34,783 nucleotides of DNA from Alphaproteobacteria bacterium 41-28 (GTDB lineage Bacteria; Pseudomonadota; Alphaproteobacteria; UBA9655). The notes below the pieces were generated by a model. The model made no database searches. It saw only the letters and a list, made by a program, of their open reading frames with translations, and was not told the origin of the DNA. Both the position numbers and the translations under genes were made by a program. The DNA lies in NCBI GenBank assembly GCA_001897795.1, contig MKUL01000072.1:1-34783 (forward strand), written 5' to 3'. Positions 5,633-15,525 of this stretch are shown in pieces. Within the stretch, counting starts at the first letter, position 1, and each line of letters starts with the position of its first letter.

Positions 5633-7405
5633 CTATCGCTTATCCGGCAAGAATCCACCCACTTGGGCGTCCCAGAGCGTCTTGTATAATCCTCCTTTGA
5701 TCAACAGGTCTTGATGTGTCCCATCCTCAACAATCTTGCCTTTGTCAAAGACAAGAATACGATCCATGTGCAAGAGGGTAGAGAGTCGGTGAGCGATGAC
5801 AATTGTCGTCTTTCCTTGCATCAATTCCCACAGGGAATCTTGGATAAATTTTTCCGTTACAGAATCGAGCTGGGACGTTGCCTCATCCAAAATCAAGATG
5901 GGAGCATTTTTTAAAATGGCTCGTGCAATGGCGATACGTTGACGCTGACCGCCGGAGAGCTTGACCCCACGTTCTCCTACAAGGGAATGATACCCTTCTG
6001 GAAGAGCTTGGATAAATTTATGGGCATGGGCGCGTTTTGAGGCTTCAATAACGTCCTCATCTGTTGCTTCGCAGCGGCCATAACGAATGTTTTCCATGAG
6101 CGTGCGGTGAAAGAGCGAAGGATCTTGGGGTATCATGCCAATGACCATGTGCAATGAGTCCTGAGTCACATCACGAATGTCTTGGCCATCAATTAAAATG
6201 CGCCCAGAAGTCACATCGAAAAGCCTTAAAATAAGGTTGACGAAGGTCGTTTTCCCACTTCCTGAATAGCCAACCAGCCCCACCTTTTGTCCAGAATAAA
6301 GCGTGACAGACTTCTTTTGAAACAGGGCTTTTGCTTCTTTATAGTGAAACTGAACGGAATCGAAGATAATCTCTCCTTTAGCCACAACAAGAGCCTTAGC
6401 ATGAGGTGCGTCTTTAATATCTGGGGTGACAACAATGGTTCGCAAAGCCTGCGTCACTTTGCCGTAATATTTAGAAAATTGTGAAAATTCTTTGGTTAAT
6501 TGCCAGAGAAAATCAACAATGGCAATGTTAATCGCCAAAACCAGCGCAAAATCTCCAACGGTTATCCATCCTTCATATCTGCCCTTAATTAAAAAAAACA
6601 AATTAAGTCCGAGAACAATGACAAATGAGTAGCCATAACAGATCCATACCCAAAAGAAAGACCACTGTAGCTTTTGTTCTGCTTTGACGGCTTCACTAAA
6701 AGTCGTTTGAAGAGTTGATTTTTCTGCGGCTTCTCGAGCAAACAACTTAATGGACAAGATGTTCGAAAGAACATCTACTATCTTTCCCGTAATGGTTGAT
6801 CCCCATTCGGACCATATATCTGAAAGGCGAGCAAGTCGTTTTGAAAACATAAACGCTCCCCCCAAAAACAAAGTTGTCCAAATGAGAATAAAAAGAGCGA
6901 ATTTAATATTGACTTGCCAAAGGGTATAAATCGCAATGATAAGAGCCAATCCATGGCTAAAAAAGCGATCAATAATGGTTTGCAGCATGTCAGGGACGCT
7001 GCCTGTTAAGTCATTGACTTTATTTGTAAGGCTTCCTGCAAAATGATTTTGGTAATACTGATGGCTTTGCTTGAGCAAAGTATCAACACTGGAAAGGGCT
7101 ATTCGTTGACGCAATCGAGGGATCATCTTAATTTCAACAAAATATCCATAAAAACGGTAAGAAGTCGTGAGTAAGAAGGACATAAACAGATAAGCACAAG
7201 CAGGGAGAGTTAAATAATCAAAAACGTCATGAGGAGAAACCTCAGTCATCCGATTTAAAATAATTTTAAGAATATAGGGCCTTACCGATAAATCAATCGC
7301 CCACGTAAAAGCGACGAGAAACATGGCAAAGATACCGCCCGGAAAAGGGCGAATCATTTTGTAAATAAATGAGGCGACTTGCCTCGTTGAAATATCGCTT
7401 GCCAT
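5633..7405 (-). CDS. ABC exporter, fused membrane and ATPase domains (MsbA/multidrug type)
   Basis: 590 residues, the usual length of a half-transporter that works as a homodimer. Residues 1-310 hold about six membrane helices (ABC transmembrane type 1, with a coupling region near LRQRIALSSVDTLL). The ATPase follows: Walker A GYSGSGKTT at 379-387, Q-loop IPQDPSLFH, signature LSGGQRQR at 483-490, Walker B ILILDEATS at 503-511, and the switch His at 539 (IAHRLS). Likely substrates are lipids or drugs; the sequence does not decide. The gene is convergent with the micro-gene at 5386, about 70 bp apart. It appears monocistronic. Confidence 0.92.
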   Translation of the reverse strand: MASDISTRQVASFIYKMIRPFPGGIFAMFLVAFTWAIDLSVRPYILKIILNRMTEVSPHDVFDYLTLPACAYLFMSFLLTTSYRFYGYFVEIKMIPRLRQRIALSSVDTLLKQSHQYYQNHFAGSLTNKVNDLTGSVPDMLQTIIDRFFSHGLALIIAIYTLWQVNIKFALFILIWTTLFLGGAFMFSKRLARLSDIWSEWGSTITGKIVDVLSNILSIKLFAREAAEKSTLQTTFSEAVKAEQKLQWSFFWVWICYGYSFVIVLGLNLFFLIKGRYEGWITVGDFALVLAINIAIVDFLWQLTKEFSQFSKYYGKVTQALRTIVVTPDIKDAPHAKALVVAKGEIIFDSVQFHYKEAKALFQKKSVTLYSGQKVGLVGYSGSGKTTFVNLILRLFDVTSGRILIDGQDIRDVTQDSLHMVIGMIPQDPSLFHRTLMENIRYGRCEATDEDVIEASKRAHAHKFIQALPEGYHSLVGERGVKLSGGQRQRIAIARAILKNAPILILDEATSQLDSVTEKFIQDSLWELMQGKTTIVIAHRLSTLLHMDRILVFDKGKIVEDGTHQDLLIKGGLYKTLWDAQVGGFLPDKR

Positions 7406-7611
7406 TTTTAATGTTCCAAAGGTATGCCCCCGTCAAAACGGGGAAAAATAATCTTGTCTTTAGTTTTCTGATGAAGCTAATCTGTAGATAAGCTGTTAGT
7501 TAATTTGAGGTGTCAAAACTCAGTCTATTATCTTTTTCTTATACTATAAGTATGGGATTGAAGCAATTCTTTCTTTTACAAAAATAAATACCATGCGGGA
7601 GAAAATTCAAG

Positions 7612-8669
7612 ATGAAACAAAATGTAGCAGTGAGTGAATCTATTCCTACAAAAGAATATGCAGAATTTTTAGAAGTTCTTAAAAGTCGAGTGGCAACAAG
7701 CCGATATCAAGCGGCTCGGGCTGTCAATAAAGAACTCATTCTTTTGTACCATCACATCGGTACGGAAATTCTAAAACGCCAGGGCAACATGGTTGGGGCG
7801 CTAAGATCATTGACCAACTCAGTAAGGATTTAGGAAGTTCATTTCCAGAGATGAAAGGATTTAGCTCTAGAAACCTGAAATATATGCGCAAATTTGCTGA
7901 AGAATATCCTGACTTGAAATTTGTGCAAGAGGTGCTTGCACAATTAACGTGGTATCACAACTTAACTCTTTTAGATAAAATTAAAAATCAGGTTACGCGC
8001 ATATTTTACATCAAAAATGCCATTGAACAGGGATGGTCACGTAATATCATGGTTATGCAGATCGAAAGTGAGCTTCATAAACGCCAGGGCAATGCAGTCA
8101 CTAATTTTAAAGAGAAATTACCATCTCCACAATCAGATTTAGCCAATTCTACCTTGAAAGATCCTTACATCTTTGATTTCTTAAGTATAGGGTCCGAAGC
8201 TCATGAACGAGAAGTTGAGAAATCCCTTATTATCCATATGGAAAAGTTTCTCCTTGAACTCGGATCTGGCTTTGCTTTTGTGGGTCGGCAGTATCATCTA
8301 GATGTTGGTAATAAGGACTTTTTTCTGGACTTATTGTTTTACCATTTGCAGCTACGTTGCTTTGTGGTTATTGAACTCAAGGACAAGGAGTTTAAACCAG
8401 AACACGCTGGTAAAATGAATTTCTACTTATCTGCTGTTGATGACTTAGTTAAGCATCCAACCGATAACCCCTCAATTGGTCTTATTTTATGTAAAACAAA
8501 AGACCAAGTCCTTGCTGAGTATGCTCTTCGTGACGTTACAAAACCCATTGGTCTTGCAGAGTATAATCTTATGGAAAACTTACCTGAGAACATCCAAACG
8601 GCCCTCCCCACGATTGAGGAGCTGGAAGCTGAACTCTCTAAAGAATTTAATTGGCCATTTTCACGATAG
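7612..8669 (+). pseudogene. Frameshifted YhcG/DUF1016 PD-(D/E)XK nuclease
   Basis: Two adjacent ORFs, 7612-7833 and 7851-8669, together form one DUF1016 protein. The first carries the N-terminal domain (YAEFLEVLKSRVATSRYQAA...LILLYHHIGTEILKRQ). After GGGC at about 7785 the correct reading moves to another frame (QHGWGAKIIDQLSKDLGSSFPEMKGFSSRNLKYMRKF), which a one-base deletion would explain. The C-terminal nuclease domain is intact: FVGRQYHLDVGNKDFFLDLLFY and CFVVIELKDKEFKPEHAGK supply the D...E-x-K active site. The ATG at 7851 could still give a protein lacking the N-terminal domain. The family often occurs in defence and mobile regions. A sequencing error at GGG is the main alternative. Confidence 0.8.
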
Positions 8670-8671
8670 TG

Positions 8672-8700
8672 TTGACAAGAGAACCTATCTCTCTTATATA
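8672..8700 (+). promoter_or_regulatory. groESL sigma-70 promoter
   Basis: TTGACA (8672-8677), a 17-bp spacer and TATATA (8695-8700). It lies directly before the CIRCE operator, so HrcA binding would cover the transcription start. Confidence 0.85.
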
Positions 8701-8702
8701 TT

Positions 8703-8729
8703 TTAGCACTCTCGTGGTGAGAGTGCTAA
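8703..8729 (+). promoter_or_regulatory. CIRCE operator (HrcA binding site)
   Basis: TTAGCACTC, nine bases, GAGTGCTAA: a perfect match to the CIRCE consensus. HrcA, not encoded here, is expected to repress groESL through it until heat stress. Confidence 0.97.
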
Positions 8730-8772
8730 GATTACATTCATCAATTAAAGTCCCAAAGTGAGGGAGAAAGCT

Positions 8773-9057
8773 ATGAAATTTAGACCATTACATGATCGTG
8801 TTCTTGTTCGTCGTGTTGAGCAAGAAGAAAAAAGTGCAGGTGGAATTATTATTCCTGACACTGCAAAAGAAAAACCCATGGAAGGCGAAGTGATTGCCAT
8901 TGGATCTGGCACACGCCTTGAAGATGGAAAAATCCTACCTTTGGATGTCAAAGTTGGGGATCGTATCCTCTTTGGCAAGTGGTCCGGAACAGAAGTAAAA
9001 TTTGGCAACCAAGAATACCTTGTGATGAAAGAATCAGACATCATGGGAATCATTTAA
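8773..9057 (+). CDS. groES: Co-chaperonin GroES
   Basis: 94 residues from the ATG at 8773. AGGGAG seven bases upstream sets this start; a GTG at 8758 is in frame but unlikely. [14 protein letters not shown], the mobile-loop region [18 protein letters not shown] and [15 protein letters not shown] are the standard GroES blocks. The heptameric lid closes the GroEL chamber during protein folding. First gene of the CIRCE-controlled operon, 33 bp before groEL. Confidence 0.97.
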   Translation: MKFRPLHDRVLVRRVEQEEKSAGGIIIPDTAKEKPMEGEVIAIGSGTRLEDGKILPLDVKVGDRILFGKWSGTEVKFGNQEYLVMKESDIMGII

Positions 9058-9087
9058 TTCAAGGCTGCATAACTGAAAGGAAAATGA

Positions 9088-10734
<1,647 letters not shown>

Positions 10735-10761
10735 AAAAAACCATTCCAGTCTCTTAAAAGG

Positions 10762-10789
10762 GAGGGCCCTAAAAGGGCCCTCTTTTTTT
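10762..10789 (+). terminator. Rho-independent terminator of groESL
   Basis: A perfect nine-base stem GAGGGCCCT / AGGGCCCTC with a three-base loop (AAA), followed by seven T. Confidence 0.95.
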
Positions 10790-10862
10790 CGGCCGTTAAC
10801 CAGTTTTTAAACTTCTTTTGATAACTTCCTTCGAGAACAATCATCTTATGAAAGAGGCATTT

Positions 10863-11111
10863 ATGCGCACGCTCATATTTCTGATTTCCTTTATGTCCAT
10901 GCAAGCTTTTGCCCTAGCGCCGGAATGTCCGATATATGCTAATAAGTATGATTGCATTAGGTCTGTTGATTATAATTTTGAGCAGCTTCTAGACTTAATT
11001 AAAGAACAGTATGAAAAAGAAAATCAAGTTAAGAAAAATGAGATGATCGAGGCCGCTAAAGACATTAAACACTATGAAAAGTTAGCGTGTCTGAAAACGT
11101 GTTTAAATTAG
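10863..11111 (+). CDS. Small exported four-cysteine protein
   Basis: 82 residues from the ATG at 10863, which has AGAGG at suitable spacing; two upstream in-frame ATGs would add up to 15 residues before the signal peptide. Signal peptide MRTLIFLISFMSMQAFA, probable cleavage before LAPEC. The mature part has four cysteines in two pairs (ECPIYANKYDC and ACLKTC) flanking a charged helix (LIKEQYEKENQVKKNEMIEAAKD), a helical-hairpin layout that two disulfides could tie. No family recognised. It follows the groESL terminator and is probably transcribed on its own. Confidence 0.65.
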   Translation: MRTLIFLISFMSMQAFALAPECPIYANKYDCIRSVDYNFEQLLDLIKEQYEKENQVKKNEMIEAAKDIKHYEKLACLKTCLN

Positions 11112-11157
11112 ACTAACTTAGGTTAGTGATTTAATCCCCTCATGAACTTAAGAAAGA

Positions 11158-11252
11158 CTGGATTGCTTCAGGCTATCGCCCTCGCAAAGACGAGTGGGGG
11201 ACGTTTTCCACTGTCATCTTCGCGAGCCCTCATAGGGGGCGTGGCGATCCAG
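11158..11252. repeat. Dispersed palindromic repeat, family R-GAC
   Basis: The left arm CTGGATTGCTTC...CTCGCAAAGACG (11158-11192) is inverted relative to the right arm TCATCTTCGCGAG...GTGGCGATCCAG (to 11252). Inner hairpins are GGC-TATC-GCC and GCCC...GGGC. It is the opposite orientation of the unit at 18758. It fills the gap between two convergent genes. Confidence 0.8.
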
Positions 11253-11302
11253 AAATTTAGTTCATTATACAACTTCTTCACCCATAGGCTAATGGGATGC
11301 TC

Positions 11303-12799
11303 TTAACCACCACAGCACTTTTTATACTTCAAACCACTCCCGCAGGGACAGGGATCATTCCTCCCTACTTTTGGTGTTTCTCGCTGAAAGGGGAGAAGCG
11401 TGTTTTGTTCATCATCTTCCTCGTCTTCCTCGTCTTCCTCGTCTTCCTCATCATCACTTGCATAAGCCCACTCTTTCATTTTTTTCACTGGATCATTTAT
11501 AAGGTCATACTCTGGATTATTATAAAAATACTTATTTAAAGCCTGTTCTTTTTCCATCTCTAAAACAGAGTCGACTTCCTCTTTCTCGATGTAATGAGTA
11601 TCTACTCTCTTTTTTTGATAAGCATCCTTAATTTCATTATAAAGCTCCGTAGGATAAAGTTGTATGGCTGTGTCAATGACAAAGGCCATGGCAAGGTCGT
11701 TATTAATGAATGAGGGGTGAAGAAATAAGGTTTTGAGATAATTGATAACAAATTCACGCTCGAGAATGTCAGCCCTGACCAAAACCAAAAGTGTGCTTAA
11801 GGCGGCTCCACGAGACCAGATATAGACATTTGGATCTTCTATAAGATTTTTGAGCAGCTCCAAGTTACCATCATAAACAGAGCCTAATACCTGATGAAAA
11901 TCTTCTGTAATGACATCCCCTAACATCACTTCAGACCAATCTTCAGGAAGGCTTGCCAGTTGGATTGCAAGCGGAAACGTTCGTTTTTCACGAAACTTGG
12001 CTAAGATAAAGAGGGCATGTACGTGGCCATAATAATCATCATGCAAATGTTGATATCTAGAAACCGCTTCTTTAACCATATCCAATAAAAGAGGAGTCAT
12101 CCCGTCTTGGCGGGCAATGGCTTCTTTCACAGCGGCTTCGGGATAGGCAGACAGGAGGTATTCTAAATCTTCCACGATATCTTCCGTTGCCTTAATCTCA
12201 GAGGCGCGTTTAGGGAACGGCCGATCTCCTCTGTTTAACTTTTCAGCAAACTTAAAGAGTCTTGATAACTTATTAACAAAGCGGACCATTTCTTCTTCAT
12301 TTGTTATGTCAATACCTTGCCTTTTCGCACCAATAAAAACCATCTTGGCTTTGTCCCAATTTTCAGAATCATTTGCATTTTCTATCATTTGTTTTTTGAC
12401 GGACTGAATAGCCTTTTGAAGAGGATCTGTATCTTTTATTATTTTTTGATTTTCTGCCCATTGTAAGAATGTGGTTAAAACAGGAACAACCACCTTAAAA
12501 ACATCAACTTCTGCAATCATTCTTTCCGGTAGCTGATGGGTGCAAACCTCTTTAACCGTTGCACTCGTCCATTCGCCTGGTTTTTCAGCGTTGGAGAGAT
12601 AACAAAAAAATGCAAAATTTTGTAAGATAGTTAAGCATTCCTGTTGTTCAAAGGGAGTTAATTTTTGTGCCTCCTGGGTTTCAAGAAATTGCTTTCCATA
12701 AGACTCACACCATGTGTCGATATCCTCCAGATCACGTTCTTGTGTGTCGGTGAGCTTTGGCTCTAAATCTGAAAATTTTTGGTCCTTCTTGCGTTTCAT
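11303..12799 (-). CDS. DUF1186 protein with acidic linker and C-terminal SEC-C zinc motif
   Basis: 498 residues, cytoplasmic, no signal peptide. The middle (about 230-420: [20 protein letters not shown]...[29 protein letters not shown]) reads as the helical-repeat DUF1186 domain. A run of Asp/Glu (about residues 450-470) follows, encoded by a nine-base tandem repeat. The last 25 residues form a SEC-C motif ([20 protein letters not shown]), the zinc-binding tail that lets SecA bind SecB and ribosomes. DUF1186/SEC-C proteins occur in several intracellular bacteria; their role is unknown. The first 200 residues are helical and unassigned. The gene is convergent with the exported protein at 10863. 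Confidence 0.8.
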   Translation of the reverse strand: MKRKKDQKFSDLEPKLTDTQERDLEDIDTWCESYGKQFLETQEAQKLTPFEQQECLTILQNFAFFCYLSNAEKPGEWTSATVKEVCTHQLPERMIAEVDVFKVVVPVLTTFLQWAENQKIIKDTDPLQKAIQSVKKQMIENANDSENWDKAKMVFIGAKRQGIDITNEEEMVRFVNKLSRLFKFAEKLNRGDRPFPKRASEIKATEDIVEDLEYLLSAYPEAAVKEAIARQDGMTPLLLDMVKEAVSRYQHLHDDYYGHVHALFILAKFREKRTFPLAIQLASLPEDWSEVMLGDVITEDFHQVLGSVYDGNLELLKNLIEDPNVYIWSRGAALSTLLVLVRADILEREFVINYLKTLFLHPSFINNDLAMAFVIDTAIQLYPTELYNEIKDAYQKKRVDTHYIEKEEVDSVLEMEKEQALNKYFYNNPEYDLINDPVKKMKEWAYASDDEEDEEDEEDEEDDEQNTLLPFQRETPKVGRNDPCPCGSGLKYKKCCGG

Positions 12800-13028
12800 T
12801 TATCCACTCCTTCATTATCCATTGCGGATATATCGATATATAATTACATCATCAAAGTCATCCAATTCTCATGCCATGATACCGTAAACTGAGGGGAAAT
12901 GCTATTCATCCTAGCCTACCAAGGCTACGAAAAACGCCATGGCTTTCTGAGGGCCATGATATATCACTTTTAAAGATCTATTCTGGCGGTTCCCAATAAC
13001 AGTCTTCTAGACCGAGAAGGGTTGCTAG
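12800..13028. other. Intergenic stretch without recognised gene
   Basis: AT-rich DNA between the DUF1186 gene start and a degenerate ORF. It should carry the promoter for the leftward DUF1186 gene, but I cannot point to clear -35/-10 boxes. GCCATGGC lies near 12939 and a second GCCATG near 12952. Nothing else is supported. Confidence 0.4.
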
Positions 13029-13250
13029 TTACAAGATCACTTTGCCCGTCTTAATAAATTTATTAATTTCTAGAAAATCAAAGAATTGATAAAAATTTAC
13101 TTTTTCTTGATATTTACGGCGTGTACGAACAAATATCTCCCGGCTAGCTTTGAATATTTTGCATTTCTTTTTATGTTGTTCAGGTTCTCTTTCAACATCT
13201 TCTCGTTCGGTGAACAACTTGAAATGTTCATTTTCAATAGTAGCTAAAGA
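13029..13250 (-). pseudogene. Possible 3' remnant of a gene cut by a repeat
   Basis: An open frame of about 70 codons without a good start: it runs in from the repeat at 13251-13286 (SLATIENEHFKLFTERED...) and ends FIKTGKVIL at 13029. It is very rich in Lys, Glu and Arg, with no recognised domain. The only start candidate inside is a TTG at 13217 without a Shine-Dalgarno. It could be the tail of a gene truncated by repeat insertion, or chance. Confidence 0.25.
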
Positions 13251-13286
13251 CTCCTCACCCGCCCAGCGTCATGTACGGGGAGAGGC
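13251..13286. repeat. Degenerate copy of the DUF559-unit inverted repeat
   Basis: CTCCTCACCCGCC...GGGGAGAGGCC keeps the outer blocks of the repeat that bounds the DUF559 units (CCTCACCCG and GGGGAGAGG) with a changed centre (CGT-CATGT-ACG). No DUF559 gene is adjacent. Confidence 0.55.
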
Positions 13287-14213
13287 CTAATTTTCTTGAG
13301 AATCTCTAACGAACTCAACTCTACCTTCTTTATTCATTAATAATTTAAAACCGCTTTTCTGTCTCTCTAAGGCACGGTTATAACCCACTAGAAAAGCCAT
13401 TCGGAATTCTTTTAATTGTGCGAGGCTTTCAGCAAGTTCCCTTTCAAATAAAGGCCCCTGGGAGATGCCAAGTTTCCGACTTACCAAAAGCGAAATTTCT
13501 CCTGGAATCGTGCGTATTACATTAAAATCATGATTAAATAATTTATCAATATCGATAATGATATTTCTTTTCTCGCTAAAGGAGAGTGAGGAGTAGTCGA
13601 TAAAAGTAACTAACCCTTTCCCATTAAACTCAAAATATACATTTGCAGGATGTAAATCTCCATGAACAGAAGTCATAAATTTTTCTTGATTATCGGGTGA
13701 TCTATGATGCAAATGATAATTTGCAATAGTTTCTCCTGCTTTTTTTGTTTGTTCAAGAGCAAAAAACTTATGATCTGGAGACGGTATCCCGGTTATCGCT
13801 GCCCGAATAAAAAAACTTGTGAGCGACTCTCCTTCAGCCATCTTATAATCGATACAGAGATAGCTATGCCGATGATAATTTGCAAAAATGGGCATATCTT
13901 CATTAGAATACTTGTGATAATCCTCAATATCTTTTTGCAAATTACGAACTTGATTTAATTCCCCTTGGAAAGAATCCTTATCTGTAAAGTGTTTTTCAAT
14001 ATATGATTGCCCACTCTCTTGATAAGGAATAATTTTAGACGTATTCGCTCCAGCACAATTATCAAGCGCCTCGCCATATACTTTCTCAGTACTTTTTACG
14101 CTCTTGGCTGCTGTGCTAAGTTGCGAGGTTTCCTTTCCTTCCATTGCAAGAAGAGGATAAGTTAGTACTGAAGAAGAAAATAAGAGAAAAAGAAAAAAAT
14201 TATAATAATACAT
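13287..14213 (-). CDS. Secreted kinase-like protein of the APH/choline-kinase fold
   Basis: 308 residues from the ATG at 14213, preferred over one ten codons upstream because the signal peptide (MYYYNFFLFLLFSSSVLTYPLLA) then starts cleanly with GGAAAG in front. The catalytic loop VHGDLHPANVYFEFNGKGL (about residues 180-200) and the metal-binding FIDYSS block are those of aminoglycoside/small-molecule phosphotransferases. A signal peptide on this fold suggests an exported enzyme, perhaps acting on a host target or in the envelope. I cannot see a convincing N-lobe Lys/Gly-loop, so activity is uncertain. A degraded relative lies at 2999-3690. Confidence 0.7.
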   Translation of the reverse strand: MYYYNFFLFLLFSSSVLTYPLLAMEGKETSQLSTAAKSVKSTEKVYGEALDNCAGANTSKIIPYQESGQSYIEKHFTDKDSFQGELNQVRNLQKDIEDYHKYSNEDMPIFANYHRHSYLCIDYKMAEGESLTSFFIRAAITGIPSPDHKFFALEQTKKAGETIANYHLHHRSPDNQEKFMTSVHGDLHPANVYFEFNGKGLVTFIDYSSLSFSEKRNIIIDIDKLFNHDFNVIRTIPGEISLLVSRKLGISQGPLFERELAESLAQLKEFRMAFLVGYNRALERQKSGFKLLMNKEGRVEFVRDSQEN

Positions 14214-14310
14214 ATTTTCTTTCCAAAAATAAAAAACAATCAACTAATAATGTAACAATTTGTTTGGTAATTGCAAGGCCTCAAATCAAAATTCAATTAT
14301 CTTATCACTT

Positions 14311-14907
14311 TTACACAGCTCGCCGTGATAATAAAGCGGTCGAAAGTGTACCTTCATCCAAGTAATCAAGCTCACCTCCCACGGGGACACCTCGGGCGAG
14401 GCTTGAGATATGGGTAATGCCCAGTTCTTTCAATCGTTCCGTAAGATAATGACTCGTCGTTTGCCCTTCGACGGTTGCATTCAGCGCCAAAATGATTTCT
14501 CGCACTTCCCCTCTTTGGCAGCGCTGAAGAAGGGACGAAAGGCGAAGATCTTCTGGTCCAACGCCATCAAGGGCTGAGAGAACGCCTCCCAACACGTGGT
14601 AGTAACCTTTGTAAGAAGCTGTCCGCTCGAGAGCCCATAGGTCCCCAACACTTTCCACCACACAAATGACGGAAGGGTCGCGTCGGGCATCTTGGCAAAG
14701 GGTGCAGGGATCTTGAGAGTCAAGATTTCCACAGGTGCCGCAGTCTTTGACCTTTACTTCAACGATTTGTAAAGATTCGGTTAGGGCAGGCAGGGTGGTG
14801 GTACGATTTTGGAGCAAGTGCAAGGCAATACGCTTGCCAGACCGTGGTCCCAGTCCGGGAAGCTTTGAGAACAATTGAATCAGCGTTTTGAGTTCGTCAG
14901 AGATCAT
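14311..14907 (-). CDS. recR: Recombination mediator RecR
   Basis: 198 residues, full length. The helix-hairpin-helix FSKLPGLGPRSGKRIALHLL is at the N-terminus, the four zinc cysteines are C56, C59, C68 and C71 (CGTC...CTLC), and the Toprim domain begins VICVVESVGDLWALE. It ends in the Walker-like SSLARGVPVGGELDYLDEGTL. It loads RecA in gap repair with RecF/RecO. Last gene of the dnaX-ybaB-recR order, separated from ybaB by a 274-bp gap that holds a hairpin repeat. Confidence 0.97.
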   Translation of the reverse strand: MISDELKTLIQLFSKLPGLGPRSGKRIALHLLQNRTTTLPALTESLQIVEVKVKDCGTCGNLDSQDPCTLCQDARRDPSVICVVESVGDLWALERTASYKGYYHVLGGVLSALDGVGPEDLRLSSLLQRCQRGEVREIILALNATVEGQTTSHYLTERLKELGITHISSLARGVPVGGELDYLDEGTLSTALLSRRAV

Positions 14908-14927
14908 GGGGAACCTTTAACAATAAG

Positions 14928-15164
14928 CGTCATCCCGGAATTTAGAACCTCTATGCAAACTTTTGTGAGCATTAGAGGTTCTTAATATCCGGGACCCAGA
15001 ACAATACTCAATCAATAGCTTCCAGAAATAACAATAATTTTCCATATAGCACTCCAAAAATTAAGATATCCTTTTAGCAAATGAATATTATCCTAGGTCC
15101 CGGATATTAAGAAAACTTACCGCTCACATGCGTTCGCTAAAGTTTTCTAAATTCCGGGATGACG
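14928..15164. repeat. Paired-hairpin palindromic element
   Basis: Two inverted arms of about 69 bp (14928-14996 and 15096-15164) share their ends (CGTCATCCCGGAATTTAGAA and TCTTAATATCCGGGACC), and each folds on itself. The inner stem is AGAACCTCTA/TAGAGGTTCT in the left arm and AGAAAACTT/AAGTTTTCT in the right: different sequence, same pairing. About 100 bp of AT-rich DNA separates them. It lies between ybaB and recR. Confidence 0.85.
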
Positions 15165-15181
15165 AAGCGGTAATTAAAACC

Positions 15182-15508
15182 TTAAAACGGCAGCTTCATG
15201 CCCCCGGGGAGTTTTAGGCCGCCGGTTACTTTACTCATCTCACTTGCGGCTAATTCTTCTGCTTTTGCTTGAGTATCCCGAATAGCCGCGACAATAAGAT
15301 CTTCCAAAACGTCCACTTCTTGAGGATCCAGAAGGGTGGAGTCAATTTTAATTCCCTTAATCGTCCCTTTCCCATCAGCCGTGGCTTTCACAAGGCCTCC
15401 CCCTGATGTTCCTTCAACCTCAAGAGTGGCCAGCTTTTCTTGGACTTCCGCCATTTTAGCCTGCATTTTTTGGGCTTGTTTCATCATTTCGCCAATATTA
15501 CCAAACAT
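15182..15508 (-). CDS. ybaB: YbaB/EbfC nucleoid-associated protein
   Basis: 108 residues. MFGNIGEMMKQAQKMQAKMAEVQEKL and the GTSGGGLVKATADGKGTIKGIKID strand region are diagnostic. It is a small dimeric DNA-binding protein, nearly always found between dnaX and recR, as here. It starts 17 bp after the dnaX stop, so it is almost certainly co-transcribed. Upstream GGAAAGAGAGAGAAACC provides ribosome binding. Confidence 0.95.
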   Translation of the reverse strand: MFGNIGEMMKQAQKMQAKMAEVQEKLATLEVEGTSGGGLVKATADGKGTIKGIKIDSTLLDPQEVDVLEDLIVAAIRDTQAKAEELAASEMSKVTGGLKLPGGMKLPF

Positions 15509-15525
15509 GGTTTCTCTCTCTTTCC

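Noticed and set aside
11297..11539. Hydrophobic plus-strand ORF ([10 protein letters not shown])
   Set aside because: It is the antisense of the Asp/Glu tandem repeat in the DUF1186/SEC-C gene; the apparent membrane helix is an artefact of the nine-base repeat.
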